This document shows positions 51,477 through 60,367 of a stretch of 64,000 nucleotides of DNA, piece by piece. Both the position numbers and the translations under genes were made by a program. Origin of the DNA: Nitrospira sp. CR1.1 (GTDB lineage: Bacteria > Nitrospirota > Nitrospiria > Nitrospirales > Nitrospiraceae); NCBI GenBank assembly GCA_014055465.1, contig WIAF01000001.1, forward strand, positions 855,510 through 919,509. Reading direction: 5' to 3'. The notes beneath the pieces are model-generated. The model was given only the letters and a program-made list of their open reading frames with translations. It made no database searches and was not told the DNA's origin. Positions within the stretch are counted from its first letter, which is position 1; every line of letters starts with the position of its first letter.

Positions 51477-52703
51477 TTACTGGTTCAGATCTGGCCTATG
51501 CCGCCGCTCGGGCTCGGAGAAAATGGCAATGCTGGCCGTATAGCCATGGAGAAAATTCCGTCCCCCGACCGGTCCCACTTCCCCCTGCGCAAAAAAACCG
51601 GCGAGCGGGATGGCGCCCAATTGTTCGCCCAACACGGATGCGTCGTGGTGCGGCATGCCAAACAGCCCTTTGCCGCGTCCGCAACAACTGAACAACAGCG
51701 CGCCGAGCGGATGTGATGGTACGCCGCGAGGGGCCGCGGTGAGCAAGGCATGCAGATCTTCATCCGCGGAATGGGCATCGCGGACTTGAAACTGGACGGT
51801 CTGTCCTTCCTGGACGACATCCCCGATGACGATGGCGCCGGTTTGCTGGTCGGCTCCGAGCAGGTTGCGGATCAAGAAATCGCCTCGGGTGAATTGCGCA
51901 CGTTGCTCGTCCATCGCAATACCGATATGCAAGGCCCGTTGGGCTTGCGCCCGTTCATCACTGCTGAGTTGTTCAAAGACCGTCTGCAGGCAATGCAAGG
52001 CAGGCATTCCGCCGAGCTCTTGAATCACATTGTGCTCTGCCTTCGTGACGATGAAGCGGTCACCGATGGGACGGCAGCCCTGTGAGATGACGGAGCGCAC
52101 TGCGATATTTCCGGACAGCGCCACGCCGACTAATCCGTCGGTATATACCTGGTCATCGAGGAACAGGCGGTTTTCGCCGAGGTCTTGCCCGCCTCCCGAC
52201 AGCCCCCCCAGCGTGCGAGTTCCGGGGTACTGCTCCTCAATGACGGCCAAAACTTCTTGCATGGGCGTGGAAAAAGGATCGGCAAACAGCATCATGACCT
52301 GGTCTGTGGCTCCGGCATCCTCCATGTCCGGCCAATTGCGCAGCGAGAACTGGTCATGGACGCTTGAAAAGGAAAGCCGCAGCGGTTGGATGAGCACGCC
52401 GGGCAGATGTGCTGCCCAGAGAGTGGCAGCCGGACCCGACTCAATTTCACGTCCGGTCGCAATAATCCCTTCGCCCGTGCAGCCGACCAGCGTCACCGGG
52501 GCCAGTGCCGTGCGGAGGTCTTGTGAAAGGGACTCGGCCTGGTCTGCATGCTGAGCGGAAATAAAGAGGAATGCCACGTCAATTCGCGCGGGACCCAACT
52601 GTGCGCGGATGGACTTGATCAAGTCATCGGCGGCCGCCTGTGCGTTGCCCTGGCGGGTGAGGGCGGAGGCAAATCGCAGCGTTGACGGCGGAGTCCTAGT
52701 CAC
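51477..52703 (-). CDS. FIST-domain sensor protein (FIST_N and FIST_C)
   Basis: A 408-residue protein without other domains. FIST_N (~25-225) shows DVAFLFISAQHADQAESLSQ, LVGCTGEGIIATGREIE and GGLSGGGQ; FIST_C (~240-385) shows GIAMDEQRAQFTRGDFLIRN, GAIVIGDVVQEGQTVQFQVR and LLFSCCGRGKGLFG. FIST domains are predicted small-ligand sensors normally attached to signalling outputs; here none is attached. The start is GTG with AGGA 9 nt upstream. Confidence 0.9.
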   Translation of the reverse strand: MTRTPPSTLRFASALTRQGNAQAAADDLIKSIRAQLGPARIDVAFLFISAQHADQAESLSQDLRTALAPVTLVGCTGEGIIATGREIESGPAATLWAAHLPGVLIQPLRLSFSSVHDQFSLRNWPDMEDAGATDQVMMLFADPFSTPMQEVLAVIEEQYPGTRTLGGLSGGGQDLGENRLFLDDQVYTDGLVGVALSGNIAVRSVISQGCRPIGDRFIVTKAEHNVIQELGGMPALHCLQTVFEQLSSDERAQAQRALHIGIAMDEQRAQFTRGDFLIRNLLGADQQTGAIVIGDVVQEGQTVQFQVRDAHSADEDLHALLTAAPRGVPSHPLGALLFSCCGRGKGLFGMPHHDASVLGEQLGAIPLAGFFAQGEVGPVGGRNFLHGYTASIAIFSEPERRHRPDLNQ

Positions 52704-52749
52704 GGGGTGTCCTGCTGAATCGGGGTTGAACGGTGTGCAGTCGCCGTGG

Positions 52750-52977
52750 TCAGATGCCTGGATTCATGCGTTCGGGTCGTTCCGTAGCGAGTTTCTTGTA
52801 GTAGCGCCACATGTACGAATGATAATCATCGAGCTGTGCGAGCAAATAATGGAGTTCGGTCGGATCCTGCGTTTCCAGGGCTTGCACCATTCTCGTTTTT
52901 AGAAAGTCCGCAAATTTGTCGCTTTTTTCGATCGCGGTGAGAAGCGTGAGTCCGCCTCCCATGGAATAATCAGCCAT
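52750..52977 (-). CDS. Small conserved-looking protein of unknown function
   Basis: A 75-residue soluble protein (MADYSMGGGLTLLTAIEKSD, then LHYLLAQLDDYHSYMWRYYK), helical and rich in Tyr. GGAGG stands close before the ATG at 52977; an ATG at 52989 in frame is possible. It lies just upstream of the FIST gene on the same strand. No family recognised. Confidence 0.6.
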   Translation of the reverse strand: MADYSMGGGLTLLTAIEKSDKFADFLKTRMVQALETQDPTELHYLLAQLDDYHSYMWRYYKKLATERPERMNPGI

Positions 52978-53061
52978 AGCCCTCCGCATCAATACAGACG
53001 AGCCAGGAGAATAGCGTTGGGGCCTTGTAAAAGCAAGGTGCGGAACGCGCCGCTCGTCTGG

Positions 53062-54327
53062 TTACCGCCTGATCGTCACGTCCGAAGACAACAGTGCGCG
53101 GAGACGCGGGATCGAGATGGCCTCAACCCGGAACCCGTCGCGTCCCGTCACGGTGGTTGCGCCGGTGAGGGCGTTGAGGATCGCTTCTTCGGTGGCCTCG
53201 ACCGTAGCCGTGATGACGGCATTCAGATGGGTGTCGGCAAGATGCGTCAGGGAAAAGGTTGGCTCAGTCGGGTAATGGGGGATGATATTGCCCGTGGAGA
53301 AGGCGAGCATGAAATCGCCGCTGCCATGGCGTGCGGTCGAACCGGTTCTGGCGAGTCCCAACGCTGCCCGCTTTCCGAGTCGGGTCAGTTGCCGGCTATC
53401 GAGCGGGGCATCCGTGGCAATGATGACAATGATCGACCCCTCGGCATTACCGCTGGATCCTTCACGGGAGGCATGGAAGCGTTCAGGGTTCGGATCCGGC
53501 GCCACGCTGGAGTGAGTCGGCGCGGTGGCATACTGTTGTCCCACCGGCACTCCGCCCATGACGAGTTCAGGGCGACGGCCGTGGTTGGCGTTGACCAATA
53601 CTCCGATCGTAAACCCTCCGTCTGCTGCAGGAAGCCGCCGGGAAGCGGTGCCGATGCCGCCCTTAAATCCATAGGAGATCATGCCGGTGCCTGCGCCGAC
53701 GGTCCCCTCCGAAACCGGTCCGGCTGTTGCGTCGTCCAAGGCTTGCACGACATCAGCTTCAGAGACATGCCGGCCCTGAATGTCGTTCAACCGTCCGTCA
53801 TCACATTCCGCCACGACCGGCGTAAGGGTGTCGTCGGTGATGCCGATCCCCGGATAGCGACGGAGCATCCAGCTGATGACGCCGTTCGCGACCCGCGGCA
53901 CATTGAGCGTATTAGTCAACGCGATGGGATATTCGAGAAATCCCGACTCGGCGATCCAGGCCAGGCCGGTCATTTCTCCGGTGCCATTCAGTACGAACGC
54001 TCCTGCGGGAACTTTCTTGTGCCAGACATCCTCCCGTGGTACGACGACTGTTACGCCGGTTCTGACCGGCCCCTGTCCTGGTTGCAGAGGACCTTCTCCG
54101 CGTATCAGCGTGACGTGTCCGACCTTCACTCCCGGCACATCGGTGATGGCGTTCAGCGGGCCGGGCTCCAATTGGCCGAGTCTCAGCCCAAGCGCGCGTG
54201 CGCGGACCCGGGTCTGCTCTGTCATGTCGTTCGACGTATCCCCGCTCCAGCCGGAGGAGGCGCACGCAGTCATGAGGAGGAGGGAGCAGGCGATGATTGA
54301 ACGGGAACCGGTGGGTGTAGGGCTCAT
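53062..54327 (-). CDS. P1/DmpA-family aminopeptidase, lipoprotein
   Basis: A 421-residue protein. The signal peptide ends in lipobox LMTAC (Cys ~22). The P1 fold begins RARALGLRLGQLEPGPLNAI with TDVPGVKVGHVTLIRGEG. The self-processing region GTGMISYGFKGGIGTASRRL contains the conserved Ser that becomes the new N-terminal nucleophile in DmpA enzymes, and NHGRRPELVMGGVPVG follows. Family members release N-terminal D- or beta-amino acids. The lipobox suggests attachment to the outer membrane; substrate unknown. Confidence 0.9.
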   Translation of the reverse strand: MSPTPTGSRSIIACSLLLMTACASSGWSGDTSNDMTEQTRVRARALGLRLGQLEPGPLNAITDVPGVKVGHVTLIRGEGPLQPGQGPVRTGVTVVVPREDVWHKKVPAGAFVLNGTGEMTGLAWIAESGFLEYPIALTNTLNVPRVANGVISWMLRRYPGIGITDDTLTPVVAECDDGRLNDIQGRHVSEADVVQALDDATAGPVSEGTVGAGTGMISYGFKGGIGTASRRLPAADGGFTIGVLVNANHGRRPELVMGGVPVGQQYATAPTHSSVAPDPNPERFHASREGSSGNAEGSIIVIIATDAPLDSRQLTRLGKRAALGLARTGSTARHGSGDFMLAFSTGNIIPHYPTEPTFSLTHLADTHLNAVITATVEATEEAILNALTGATTVTGRDGFRVEAISIPRLRALLSSDVTIRR

Positions 54328-54375
54328 GCTGACGGCATCCTCCAGGCGTTCCAGGCTCCGAATCGAGGGGTGATG

Positions 54376-55773
54376 CTAGATCTCATAACTGCCCTCTTTG
54401 TGGGGCACGACAACTGATGTCCGGGGGTGTTCGTTCTGGATGGCCGCCCCCAGCGACAGCGCCTGTTTTTCTTCCCCGTGGACCACGAAAATCTGCTGAG
54501 GTGCGGGAGAGATCGCTCGCACGTATGCGAGCAGATCGTTTCGGTCCGCATGGGCCGACAATCCGTTAATCACCACCACCTGGGCTCGGCGCGCGGTGGG
54601 AATGCCGAATAGCGGGACCACGTCCCACCCTTCAACCAGCCTGCGCCCCAAAGTATGCTCGGCCTGAAACCCCACGATGGCGATGATATTAGCTTCGTCC
54701 TGGATGGCATGTTTGAGGTGATGGACCACGCGCCCTCCTTCGCACATGCCGGAGGAAGCGATGATCACGCAGGGACCTTTCGCGCTGTTCAGGCGCTTAC
54801 TTTCATCCGGCGATGAGACATACCGGATATACCGGGCCGCAAAGGGATCACCTTCCGAGGTGAAGGTGCGATAGGTTTCTTCGTCGTAACATTCGGGGTG
54901 CTTGCGAAATACGTCCGTGACCTTCGAGGCCAGGGGGGAGTCGATGTAAATGGGAAGCGGATCGATCTGTCCCTCGGCCACCAATTGTTTGATTCGCATG
55001 ACGAGGTCTTGTGTCCGTCCGAGCGCGAACGCGGGCACGATAATCTTGCTGTGATGCGCCTTGGCGTGGGCGACGAGCTGTTGGGCGGTCCTGGTCAGCG
55101 CTTCGCCGGCCTCCTCATGGACGCGATCACCGTAGGTTGATTCGATGATCAAGATATCGCAACTCGGCGGGGGCGTCGGGTCGCGGAGGATGGGCATGTG
55201 CGAGCGTCCCAGATCGCCAGAGAACAGCACAGTGGTGCTGTTGCCGCGTGCGGAGTATTTGAGGCGAATGGCGGCAGACCCTAGAATGTGACCCACGTCA
55301 TGGAAGGAGGCAGTGACGCGAGGGGTCACTTTGATTGTGTCCCCGTAGCGAGCGCCGACGAAGCGACGGATGATGGCTCGCGCGTCCCGAGCCTCATAGA
55401 AGGGGTGCAGGCACTTCTTGCCGCGACGATTTTCCTTTCGGTTCAGGTAGGCGCAATCGTTTTCTTGCAGGCGGGCGGAGTCCTCCAGCATGACGGCGGT
55501 GAGATCCGCCGTGGCACGCGTCATGTGCACATCCCCGCGAAACTGGTGTTGGCTGAGGACGGGAAGCGCGCCGGAATGGTCGATATGCGCGTGCGAGAGG
55601 AGTACGGCTTGAATCGCGCGCGGATCAAATCCCAGGAACCGGTTCTGCCGATCGGCCTCCTGCCGTTGGCCCTGAAAAAGGCCGCAGTCCAACAGGATTC
55701 GGCTGCCGGGCATTTCGAGCAGATGACGGCTGCCGGTGACTGATCGCGCGGCGCCATGAAAGGTAAGTTTCAT
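54376..55773 (-). CDS. Beta-CASP metallo-beta-lactamase RNase
   Basis: A 465-residue enzyme. Metal motif LLSHAHIDHSGALPVL; further ligands in SFHDVGHILGSAAIRLKYSA and LFSGDLGRSHMPILRD; beta-CASP text IVPAFALGRTQDLVMRIKQL and GFQAEHTLGRRLVEG; a C-terminal RMMBL zinc-site ending INGLSAHADRNDLL. Such proteins are 5'-3' exonucleases or endonucleases acting on RNA. Overlaps the LOG-family gene upstream by ATGA. Confidence 0.93.
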   Translation of the reverse strand: MKLTFHGAARSVTGSRHLLEMPGSRILLDCGLFQGQRQEADRQNRFLGFDPRAIQAVLLSHAHIDHSGALPVLSQHQFRGDVHMTRATADLTAVMLEDSARLQENDCAYLNRKENRRGKKCLHPFYEARDARAIIRRFVGARYGDTIKVTPRVTASFHDVGHILGSAAIRLKYSARGNSTTVLFSGDLGRSHMPILRDPTPPPSCDILIIESTYGDRVHEEAGEALTRTAQQLVAHAKAHHSKIIVPAFALGRTQDLVMRIKQLVAEGQIDPLPIYIDSPLASKVTDVFRKHPECYDEETYRTFTSEGDPFAARYIRYVSSPDESKRLNSAKGPCVIIASSGMCEGGRVVHHLKHAIQDEANIIAIVGFQAEHTLGRRLVEGWDVVPLFGIPTARRAQVVVINGLSAHADRNDLLAYVRAISPAPQQIFVVHGEEKQALSLGAAIQNEHPRTSVVVPHKEGSYEI

Positions 55774-56627
55774 CGAGCCGCGGGGCCTCCATGGGTTCGA
55801 CTGATCAGATCCCAGGCTTGTCGGGCCGTTTCCGCAAAATGGAAGAGTGACAGATCACCGGGGCTGATGAGCCCTTCATCAACCAGCATGGACCAATTGA
55901 TGAGCCGTTCCCAATAGGCTTGCCCGATGAGGACAACGGTAATGTTGCGGGTTTTACCTGTCTGCAGAAGCGTCAGGGTTTCAAATAATTCGTCGAGCGT
56001 GCCGAACCCGCCGGGAAAGACCACCAGCGCCCGGGCGCGAAGGAGAAAATGCATTTTGCGTAGCGCGAAATAGCGAAATTGAAAACAGAGGTCCGGTGTG
56101 ATGTAGGGGTTCGGTTGTTGTTCGTGCGGCAGCGTAATGTTGAGTCCCATCGACTTTGCGCCTGCATCCGCCGCCCCACGATTGGCCGCTTCCATGATGC
56201 CGGGTCCTCCGCCGGTGACGATGACGTAGTCGCACTGCCCGTCTATTTGGCAGGTGGCGGACACGAGGTGGCCGAACTCGCGGGCGATATCATAGTAGTG
56301 AGCCATTGCCAACCGGCGTTCGGCCCTTGCGACGTGCTGCTGTCGCAGGGGATCCTGCGGAGCGGTTTTCAGCTCGGCCGTGGCTGCTTCCAGGGCATCG
56401 CGGGCACGGGAGGGTTCGACCAACCGCGAACTGCCAAAGACGACGATCGTCGATCGGATGCCTTGCTCTGTCTGGATCAATTCCGGCTTCAGCAATTCCA
56501 GCCCGAGACGGAGCGGACGCAACTCGTCGCGCTGGAGAAAGTCGATGTCGCGATCAGCGGGGATATAGGAGGAAGGCGTGGTGTGAGTGTGTCTGCTGGC
56601 TGAATCGTCGGGGGAACCTGCGCCCAT
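55770..56627 (-). CDS. LOG-family (TIGR00730-like) nucleotide hydrolase
   Basis: A 285-residue Rossmann-like protein. STIVVFGSSRLVEPSRAR, VIVTGGGPGIMEAANRGAAD and the LOG motif VVFPGGFGTLDELFETLTLL are all present. LOG proteins release cytokinin-like bases from nucleotides or act as nucleotide hydrolases. A promoter with TATAAT at 56640-56635 puts the transcript start within a couple of bases of the ATG at 56627, so the mRNA may be leaderless; an ATG at 56636 would lie before it. Coupled to the beta-CASP RNase gene downstream. Confidence 0.88.
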   Translation of the reverse strand: MGAGSPDDSASRHTHTTPSSYIPADRDIDFLQRDELRPLRLGLELLKPELIQTEQGIRSTIVVFGSSRLVEPSRARDALEAATAELKTAPQDPLRQQHVARAERRLAMAHYYDIAREFGHLVSATCQIDGQCDYVIVTGGGPGIMEAANRGAADAGAKSMGLNITLPHEQQPNPYITPDLCFQFRYFALRKMHFLLRARALVVFPGGFGTLDELFETLTLLQTGKTRNITVVLIGQAYWERLINWSMLVDEGLISPGDLSLFHFAETARQAWDLISRTHGGPAAR

Positions 56628-56634
56628 GAGCGGC

Positions 56635-56663
56635 ATTATAACGAGATACGTGCAAGGCGGCAA
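56635..56663 (-). promoter_or_regulatory. Strong promoter of LOG-family gene
   Basis: TTGCCG (56663-56658), a 17-nt spacer and a perfect TATAAT (56640-56635) on the minus strand. The predicted start is at about 56628-56629, one or two bases before the ATG at 56627. Confidence 0.6.
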
Positions 56664-56693
56664 TTCGTGGCCGGCGATGGCCCTGCCGCGTGG

Positions 56694-57116
56694 TCAAAAC
56701 GGATAGGGCGTAAACAGTGGCTCTGGACGATGTCGCACGAAGGACTGGTGCGTCACGACCCAGTTGGTGTCGCAGAGGAGCTCGAAGGCATCCGTGCCCA
56801 TGCCTGAACGGGAGAACACAAGGTCCGGGTCGACCGGCGACCATGGCTTGACCAGCCATCCGAAATTGACCCGAGAGTATTTTGCGTTGAGAAACCGATA
56901 GGTCACGACGGCGCCTCCCTCGGCATCCGTAATTGAATCTGGCGCGCCCAATTTGTCGACGACATCGGCCAGAGTGGTCTGCCCTTCGGTAATGAAGGCC
57001 ACCGAGTCGGAAGTCAGCGGAGTATTGATGGTCAGGCGCGCGACGTTGCAGCCGAGCAAGGACACCGTCAGCATCACCGCGAGAAGGAGTGTGAGCGAAA
57101 CGTTCCTGTGTGACAC
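56694..57116 (-). CDS. BamE/SmpA-like lipoprotein, second of a pair
   Basis: A 140-residue lipoprotein from GTG 57116 (GGAG 9 nt upstream). Signal peptide VSHRNVSLTLLLAVMLTVSL with lipobox SLLGC. The region FITEGQTTLADVVDKLGAPD resembles the conserved loop-helix of SmpA/BamE (G-T-x-x-x-V-x-x-x-L-G-x-P). The C-terminal part is unrelated. It starts 5 nt after the stop of a similar lipoprotein gene. Envelope role likely; details unknown. Confidence 0.75.
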   Translation of the reverse strand: MSHRNVSLTLLLAVMLTVSLLGCNVARLTINTPLTSDSVAFITEGQTTLADVVDKLGAPDSITDAEGGAVVTYRFLNAKYSRVNFGWLVKPWSPVDPDLVFSRSGMGTDAFELLCDTNWVVTHQSFVRHRPEPLFTPYPF

Positions 57117-57120
57117 AGCG

Positions 57121-57501
57121 TCAATCTCCGAAGGGCCAGAACCTGAACTCCAGCTGTTCTGTTCGTTTCGACGCGATGACCTCTTCCACAATGCCTTCGC
57201 GATTGATGATGACAAACAGGTCGTCGCTCTTGACAGACACACGGGAGAAGTTGAGCAGGATCAGGAGGAGGCTACCGACCTTGGCGTCGTATCGATAGTA
57301 TTGAAAGAGATCGCGCCCGTTCAATTGCAGAAGACGGTCCGGAGCGCCGAGTTGGGCCAGGATGTCCGCCCGCGTGGTGATACCCTTTTTGATCGAATTG
57401 ACGGTTTCCATCTTGATTTCGTCGCCCAGGGTGCCTCGGCTGAATGCGCAGGCGTTCAGCATCAGCATCATCACGCTCAGCAGCAGCCCCACTCGTCGCA
57501 T
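57121..57501 (-). CDS. BamE/SmpA-like lipoprotein, first of a pair
   Basis: A 126-residue lipoprotein starting MRRVGLLLSVMMLMLNACAF (lipobox LMLNAC). VNSIKKGITTRADILAQLGA-PD is the SmpA/BamE-like motif; a hydrophobic stretch (VGSLLLILLNFSRVSV) sits in the middle, unusual for BamE. AGGAGG 7 nt before the ATG fixes the start. The two lipoproteins share the same motif and are adjacent, suggesting duplication. Confidence 0.8.
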   Translation of the reverse strand: MRRVGLLLSVMMLMLNACAFSRGTLGDEIKMETVNSIKKGITTRADILAQLGAPDRLLQLNGRDLFQYYRYDAKVGSLLLILLNFSRVSVKSDDLFVIINREGIVEEVIASKRTEQLEFRFWPFGD

Positions 57502-57538
57502 GTGCGATCCTCCTTTTGCGTACAATCCTCCCGGCCGG

Positions 57539-58057
57539 TTAGCTGTTGTGGCCGGGAGGAGAAGGTTTGGGAAGGACGAAATCGGACTCGAAGATCCGGT
57601 AGGTGGACGGGGTGAGTCCAACCCGTTCGTACACCCCTTGGGCGATGCGGTTGTCGCCCTCCACATACAACCGGACACCGCAGACGTCTGCTCGCGATTG
57701 CGCCAGCGTCATCACGGCCCGGTGCATGGCACGGTACACGCCTTGTCGTCGCCATGCCGGCTCAACGTAGACGCTCTGAATCCACCAGAATTGGGCATTC
57801 CGCCAGTCGCTCCATTCGTACGTGATCAGAAGCTGTCCAACGGTCACTGTATCGGCCGAAGCATTTCGGTGCAAGTCCGCGACGTAATATTTCCCGCGTT
57901 CCGGGCGGTCGATCACGGCTTGGGTGCCTAATCGTAGACGTGAAACGTCCAGTTGTCGGTGTTCAGTCTCCAGGGCCATGGCTGCGCTGAATCTGGTGAG
58001 GATATCCAAGTCCTGTATAGTGGCCTGGCGGATGCGCAGCTGGTTCGTGGAGATCAT
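57539..58057 (-). CDS. GNAT-family N-acetyltransferase
   Basis: A 172-residue acetyltransferase. LRIRQATIQDLDILTRFSAA opens the fold; the acetyl-CoA motif is IQSVYVEPAWRRQGVYRAMH (R/QxxGxA variant RRQGVYRA), and LYVEGDNRIAQGVYERVGLT completes it. Substrate not predictable. Its ATG overlaps the DUF502 gene stop by 4 nt. Confidence 0.92.
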   Translation of the reverse strand: MISTNQLRIRQATIQDLDILTRFSAAMALETEHRQLDVSRLRLGTQAVIDRPERGKYYVADLHRNASADTVTVGQLLITYEWSDWRNAQFWWIQSVYVEPAWRRQGVYRAMHRAVMTLAQSRADVCGVRLYVEGDNRIAQGVYERVGLTPSTYRIFESDFVLPKPSPPGHNS

Positions 58058-58680
58058 GACGACTTTCCCGCCGGGGCCGTGAGCCAGCCTTGCAAGGGGC
58101 GATACAAACCCGCTGAAAATTCCAACTTGAGCGCTTCCTCCGGCAAGAGATTCAAGGGCTGCAGTTGGCTTTTGGGGATCATCGCGAGATATCCCGTGAA
58201 GGGGTGAATGGCAGTCGGGACGAACACCATGACCAATTCAACCGTCGGGGCGATCTGTAGTGCCGCCGGCGGTGAGCCCATGACGAAGCCGAGCGCCCAG
58301 AGCCCATCGCGAGGGAACGGAAACGCGACCACCGTACTTTGTCCGAAGCGCGCGCGATAGTTCAGGAGATCCGTCATGCTTTTCAGGGTGAGGTAGATGC
58401 TGCGGATTAAAGGGATTCCTTCGAGGGTCGTTTCCGCCCAGTGGACGAATCGCTGTCCAATGACCTGGGTGGCAATGACTCCAACAAGAAGGACCATGCC
58501 GATGAGCAACACAATTCCCAATCCCGGAGCATAGGGCTGCATCTGCCGGCCGATGAGATCGAGCAAGAACGAATCCAGCGTTTCGAACAGAGCCGTCAGG
58601 ATCAAAAACGTCGTCCAGGCCGGAACGAGCAGGAGCAGTCCTGTGAAAAAGATGCGTCCAAGCCGATGAGAAGACGTCAC
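58054..58680 (-). CDS. DUF502 membrane protein
   Basis: A 208-residue inner-membrane protein. Two helices (IFFTGLLLLVPAWTTFLILT and LGIVLLIGMVLLVGVIATQV) flank a short loop; the conserved DUF502 core is WAETTLEGIPLIRSIYLTLK, VVAFPFPRDGLWALGFVMGS and VVFVPTAIHPFTGYLAMIPK (last residues adjusted from VMVFVPT). Function of the family is unknown. Coupled to the GNAT gene by ATGA. Confidence 0.92.
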   Translation of the reverse strand: MTSSHRLGRIFFTGLLLLVPAWTTFLILTALFETLDSFLLDLIGRQMQPYAPGLGIVLLIGMVLLVGVIATQVIGQRFVHWAETTLEGIPLIRSIYLTLKSMTDLLNYRARFGQSTVVAFPFPRDGLWALGFVMGSPPAALQIAPTVELVMVFVPTAIHPFTGYLAMIPKSQLQPLNLLPEEALKLEFSAGLYRPLQGWLTAPAGKSS

Positions 58681-58835
58681 GCTGGGTCCCGGTGTTGGTG
58701 CGCGAGAGGGGTATCGATGATCTACGATACCAGATGGCGAAGAGTTTTGGTATCTTCTTGATCTGCCGATGCATTTGGACTATGTTTCCTGTAACCTTTG
58801 AGTCACCCTTCCCGGGTGAGATTGTGAGAGCTACC

Positions 58836-59120
58836 GTGAGTGACGCCGTTCAAAAGAAAGTCAATCTCGACAAGGACTTGTTGGCCATTCTGTGCTGCCC
58901 TGAAACCAAGCAGACGGTCGTGCTGGCTGACGAGCTGTTGATTCAAAAAGTGAACGGGGCGATTGAGCGCGGCGTGTTAAAGAACAAGGCGCAAAAGTCA
59001 GTCACGGAAAAGCTCGACGGCGGATTAGTGCGATCGGACAATAAAATTCTGTACCCCGTGCGGGAAGATATTCCTGTCATGTTGATCGATGAGGGGATTC
59101 CGCTCGAACAGCTGGCGTAG
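58836..59120 (+). CDS. Trm112-family small zinc-binding-type protein
   Basis: A 94-residue protein. LDKDLLAILCCPETKQTVVL and the C-terminal VRSDNKILYPVREDIPVMLI are the two Trm112 blocks; a ~25-residue helical insert separates them. Only the first Cys pair is visible, so the zinc site looks incomplete. Family members partner methyltransferases or other enzymes. GTG at 58836 (GAGAG upstream) is preferred; the frame is open back to 58692. Divergent from DUF502. Confidence 0.82.
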   Translation: MSDAVQKKVNLDKDLLAILCCPETKQTVVLADELLIQKVNGAIERGVLKNKAQKSVTEKLDGGLVRSDNKILYPVREDIPVMLIDEGIPLEQLA

Positions 59121-59268
59121 GTTTCCTGCCTCGAACCTTCTCAGTTTCACATCAACACTTGATCGGTTGGGTGGATAGCTCCGCAAGGAGCGCGTGCTCT
59201 GCATCCTTGCATGCCTTCACTCTGAGATTCTTGGCTGGGACCGGTTCCTGACAGCGGGCGAGTGGTAC

Positions 59269-59565
59269 CTATGGCGCCAGGAGGCCGCTGTCTCCTGACG
59301 CGCTCTCCGTTTTTGAACCGGTGGAAGTTCCGCATTGCGCGCACAGGTATTCGTACAGATTTCCTGAGGGTAACACGAGGAGCAGGCGCTGCCGTGTAGG
59401 GGTGGCTTGGCGACACTGTCCGCAGTACAGCAAAGAGGCGTTAAACGAATCGTACTGATCCGTCTGACGCTGGTCCTGAGACGAGGGCGTGGCCCGCGGG
59501 CTTGCTGGACGCGGGGGCCAGCCTGGCGGTGAAGGTTTGTTCGAACGTGGCCGCATGAAGGGCAT
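59269..59565 (-). CDS. Small zinc-ribbon protein
   Basis: A 98-residue protein. A Pro-rich N-terminal third is followed by YCGQCRQATPTRQRLLLVLP-SGNLYEYLCAQCG, a four-cysteine zinc ribbon (CxxC...CxxC). No enzyme motif. Unknown function; possibly a nucleic-acid- or protein-binding module. Confidence 0.7.
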   Translation of the reverse strand: MPFMRPRSNKPSPPGWPPRPASPRATPSSQDQRQTDQYDSFNASLLYCGQCRQATPTRQRLLLVLPSGNLYEYLCAQCGTSTGSKTESASGDSGLLAP

Positions 59566-59624
59566 TCTACTGAGAGCGGGGTGCCGCGCGCAACGGGCGG
59601 CGTGTGAGTTCGTCCGGATAGGAA

Positions 59625-59858
59625 TCAGCGAATATGCTGGTCTTCAGCGGCATCGGGCTCTTCGTTGTTTCTCCCGCGAAACACCCACCAGAGTGAGCGG
59701 ATGACCTGAACCACCACATAAAGCGCCAGGCCGGACAGTAATCCGTACAGCCAGGCCTTGCTCCACGGCCACATGTCCGGTGCATGCAGAACGACGGCGA
59801 GGGCAATATGGCCTCCCAAGCCGAGACAAATGGCGAAGATGATCCACTCACGGGCCAT
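59625..59858 (-). CDS. Small two-helix membrane protein
   Basis: A 77-residue protein with helices WIIFAICLGLGGHIALAVVL and AWLYGLLSGLALYVVVQVIR and a charged C-terminus (GRNNEEPDAAEDQHIR). Not recognised. It belongs to a run of four small minus-strand genes without known function. Confidence 0.7.
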   Translation of the reverse strand: MAREWIIFAICLGLGGHIALAVVLHAPDMWPWSKAWLYGLLSGLALYVVVQVIRSLWWVFRGRNNEEPDAAEDQHIR

Positions 59859-59915
59859 AGTCGCCCTCGGAGGAGGCCATAACGAAGGGTAAGCCTGGAG
59901 ACAATCGACAGGCGG

Positions 59916-60284
59916 TTACACGGAGGTTTTTGCGGACTCGATCTCAGTTGCCGTGATCAGGCTGGACAAGTAGTCCGCGACGAAGGTCAGAGCCTCCTCG
60001 CGTCCGTCTGCGCGCCGGCCTTTTTCACGACGCTGCACGGAGAGCTCATGATCCAAGTCTGACTTCACTTCCGTCAAGACGCGTTGGAGCGTCGTCGGAG
60101 TGATATTGGCGTCCATATCCTCAAGCTCCTGGCAGCGATCCAGGACCCAATTGAGACCTTCGATCCGCCCGGCGTAATGTTCCTGCTCAGCGGTATCGAT
60201 GCGGGACATGGTTGTTGCAAACGTCTGGGCTTCATACACCAGATTATAGAAACTCGTAACAGCGCGTTGTAACGTGGGATTCAT
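59916..60284 (-). CDS. Helical protein of unknown function
   Basis: A 122-residue soluble, mostly helical protein (FYNLVYEAQTFATTMSRIDT; VLDRCQELEDMDANITPTTL; LTEVKSDLDHELSVQRREKG). No family recognised; the even codon use and clear start support a real gene. Confidence 0.7.
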   Translation of the reverse strand: MNPTLQRAVTSFYNLVYEAQTFATTMSRIDTAEQEHYAGRIEGLNWVLDRCQELEDMDANITPTTLQRVLTEVKSDLDHELSVQRREKGRRADGREEALTFVADYLSSLITATEIESAKTSV

Positions 60285-60367
60285 AGTGCTCCTTGGCTCA
60301 TTAAGAGGTTCTCGTGATTATACCTGAGATTAGGGGGGCGACAAGAAATTTTTTTGATGAACGGCGA

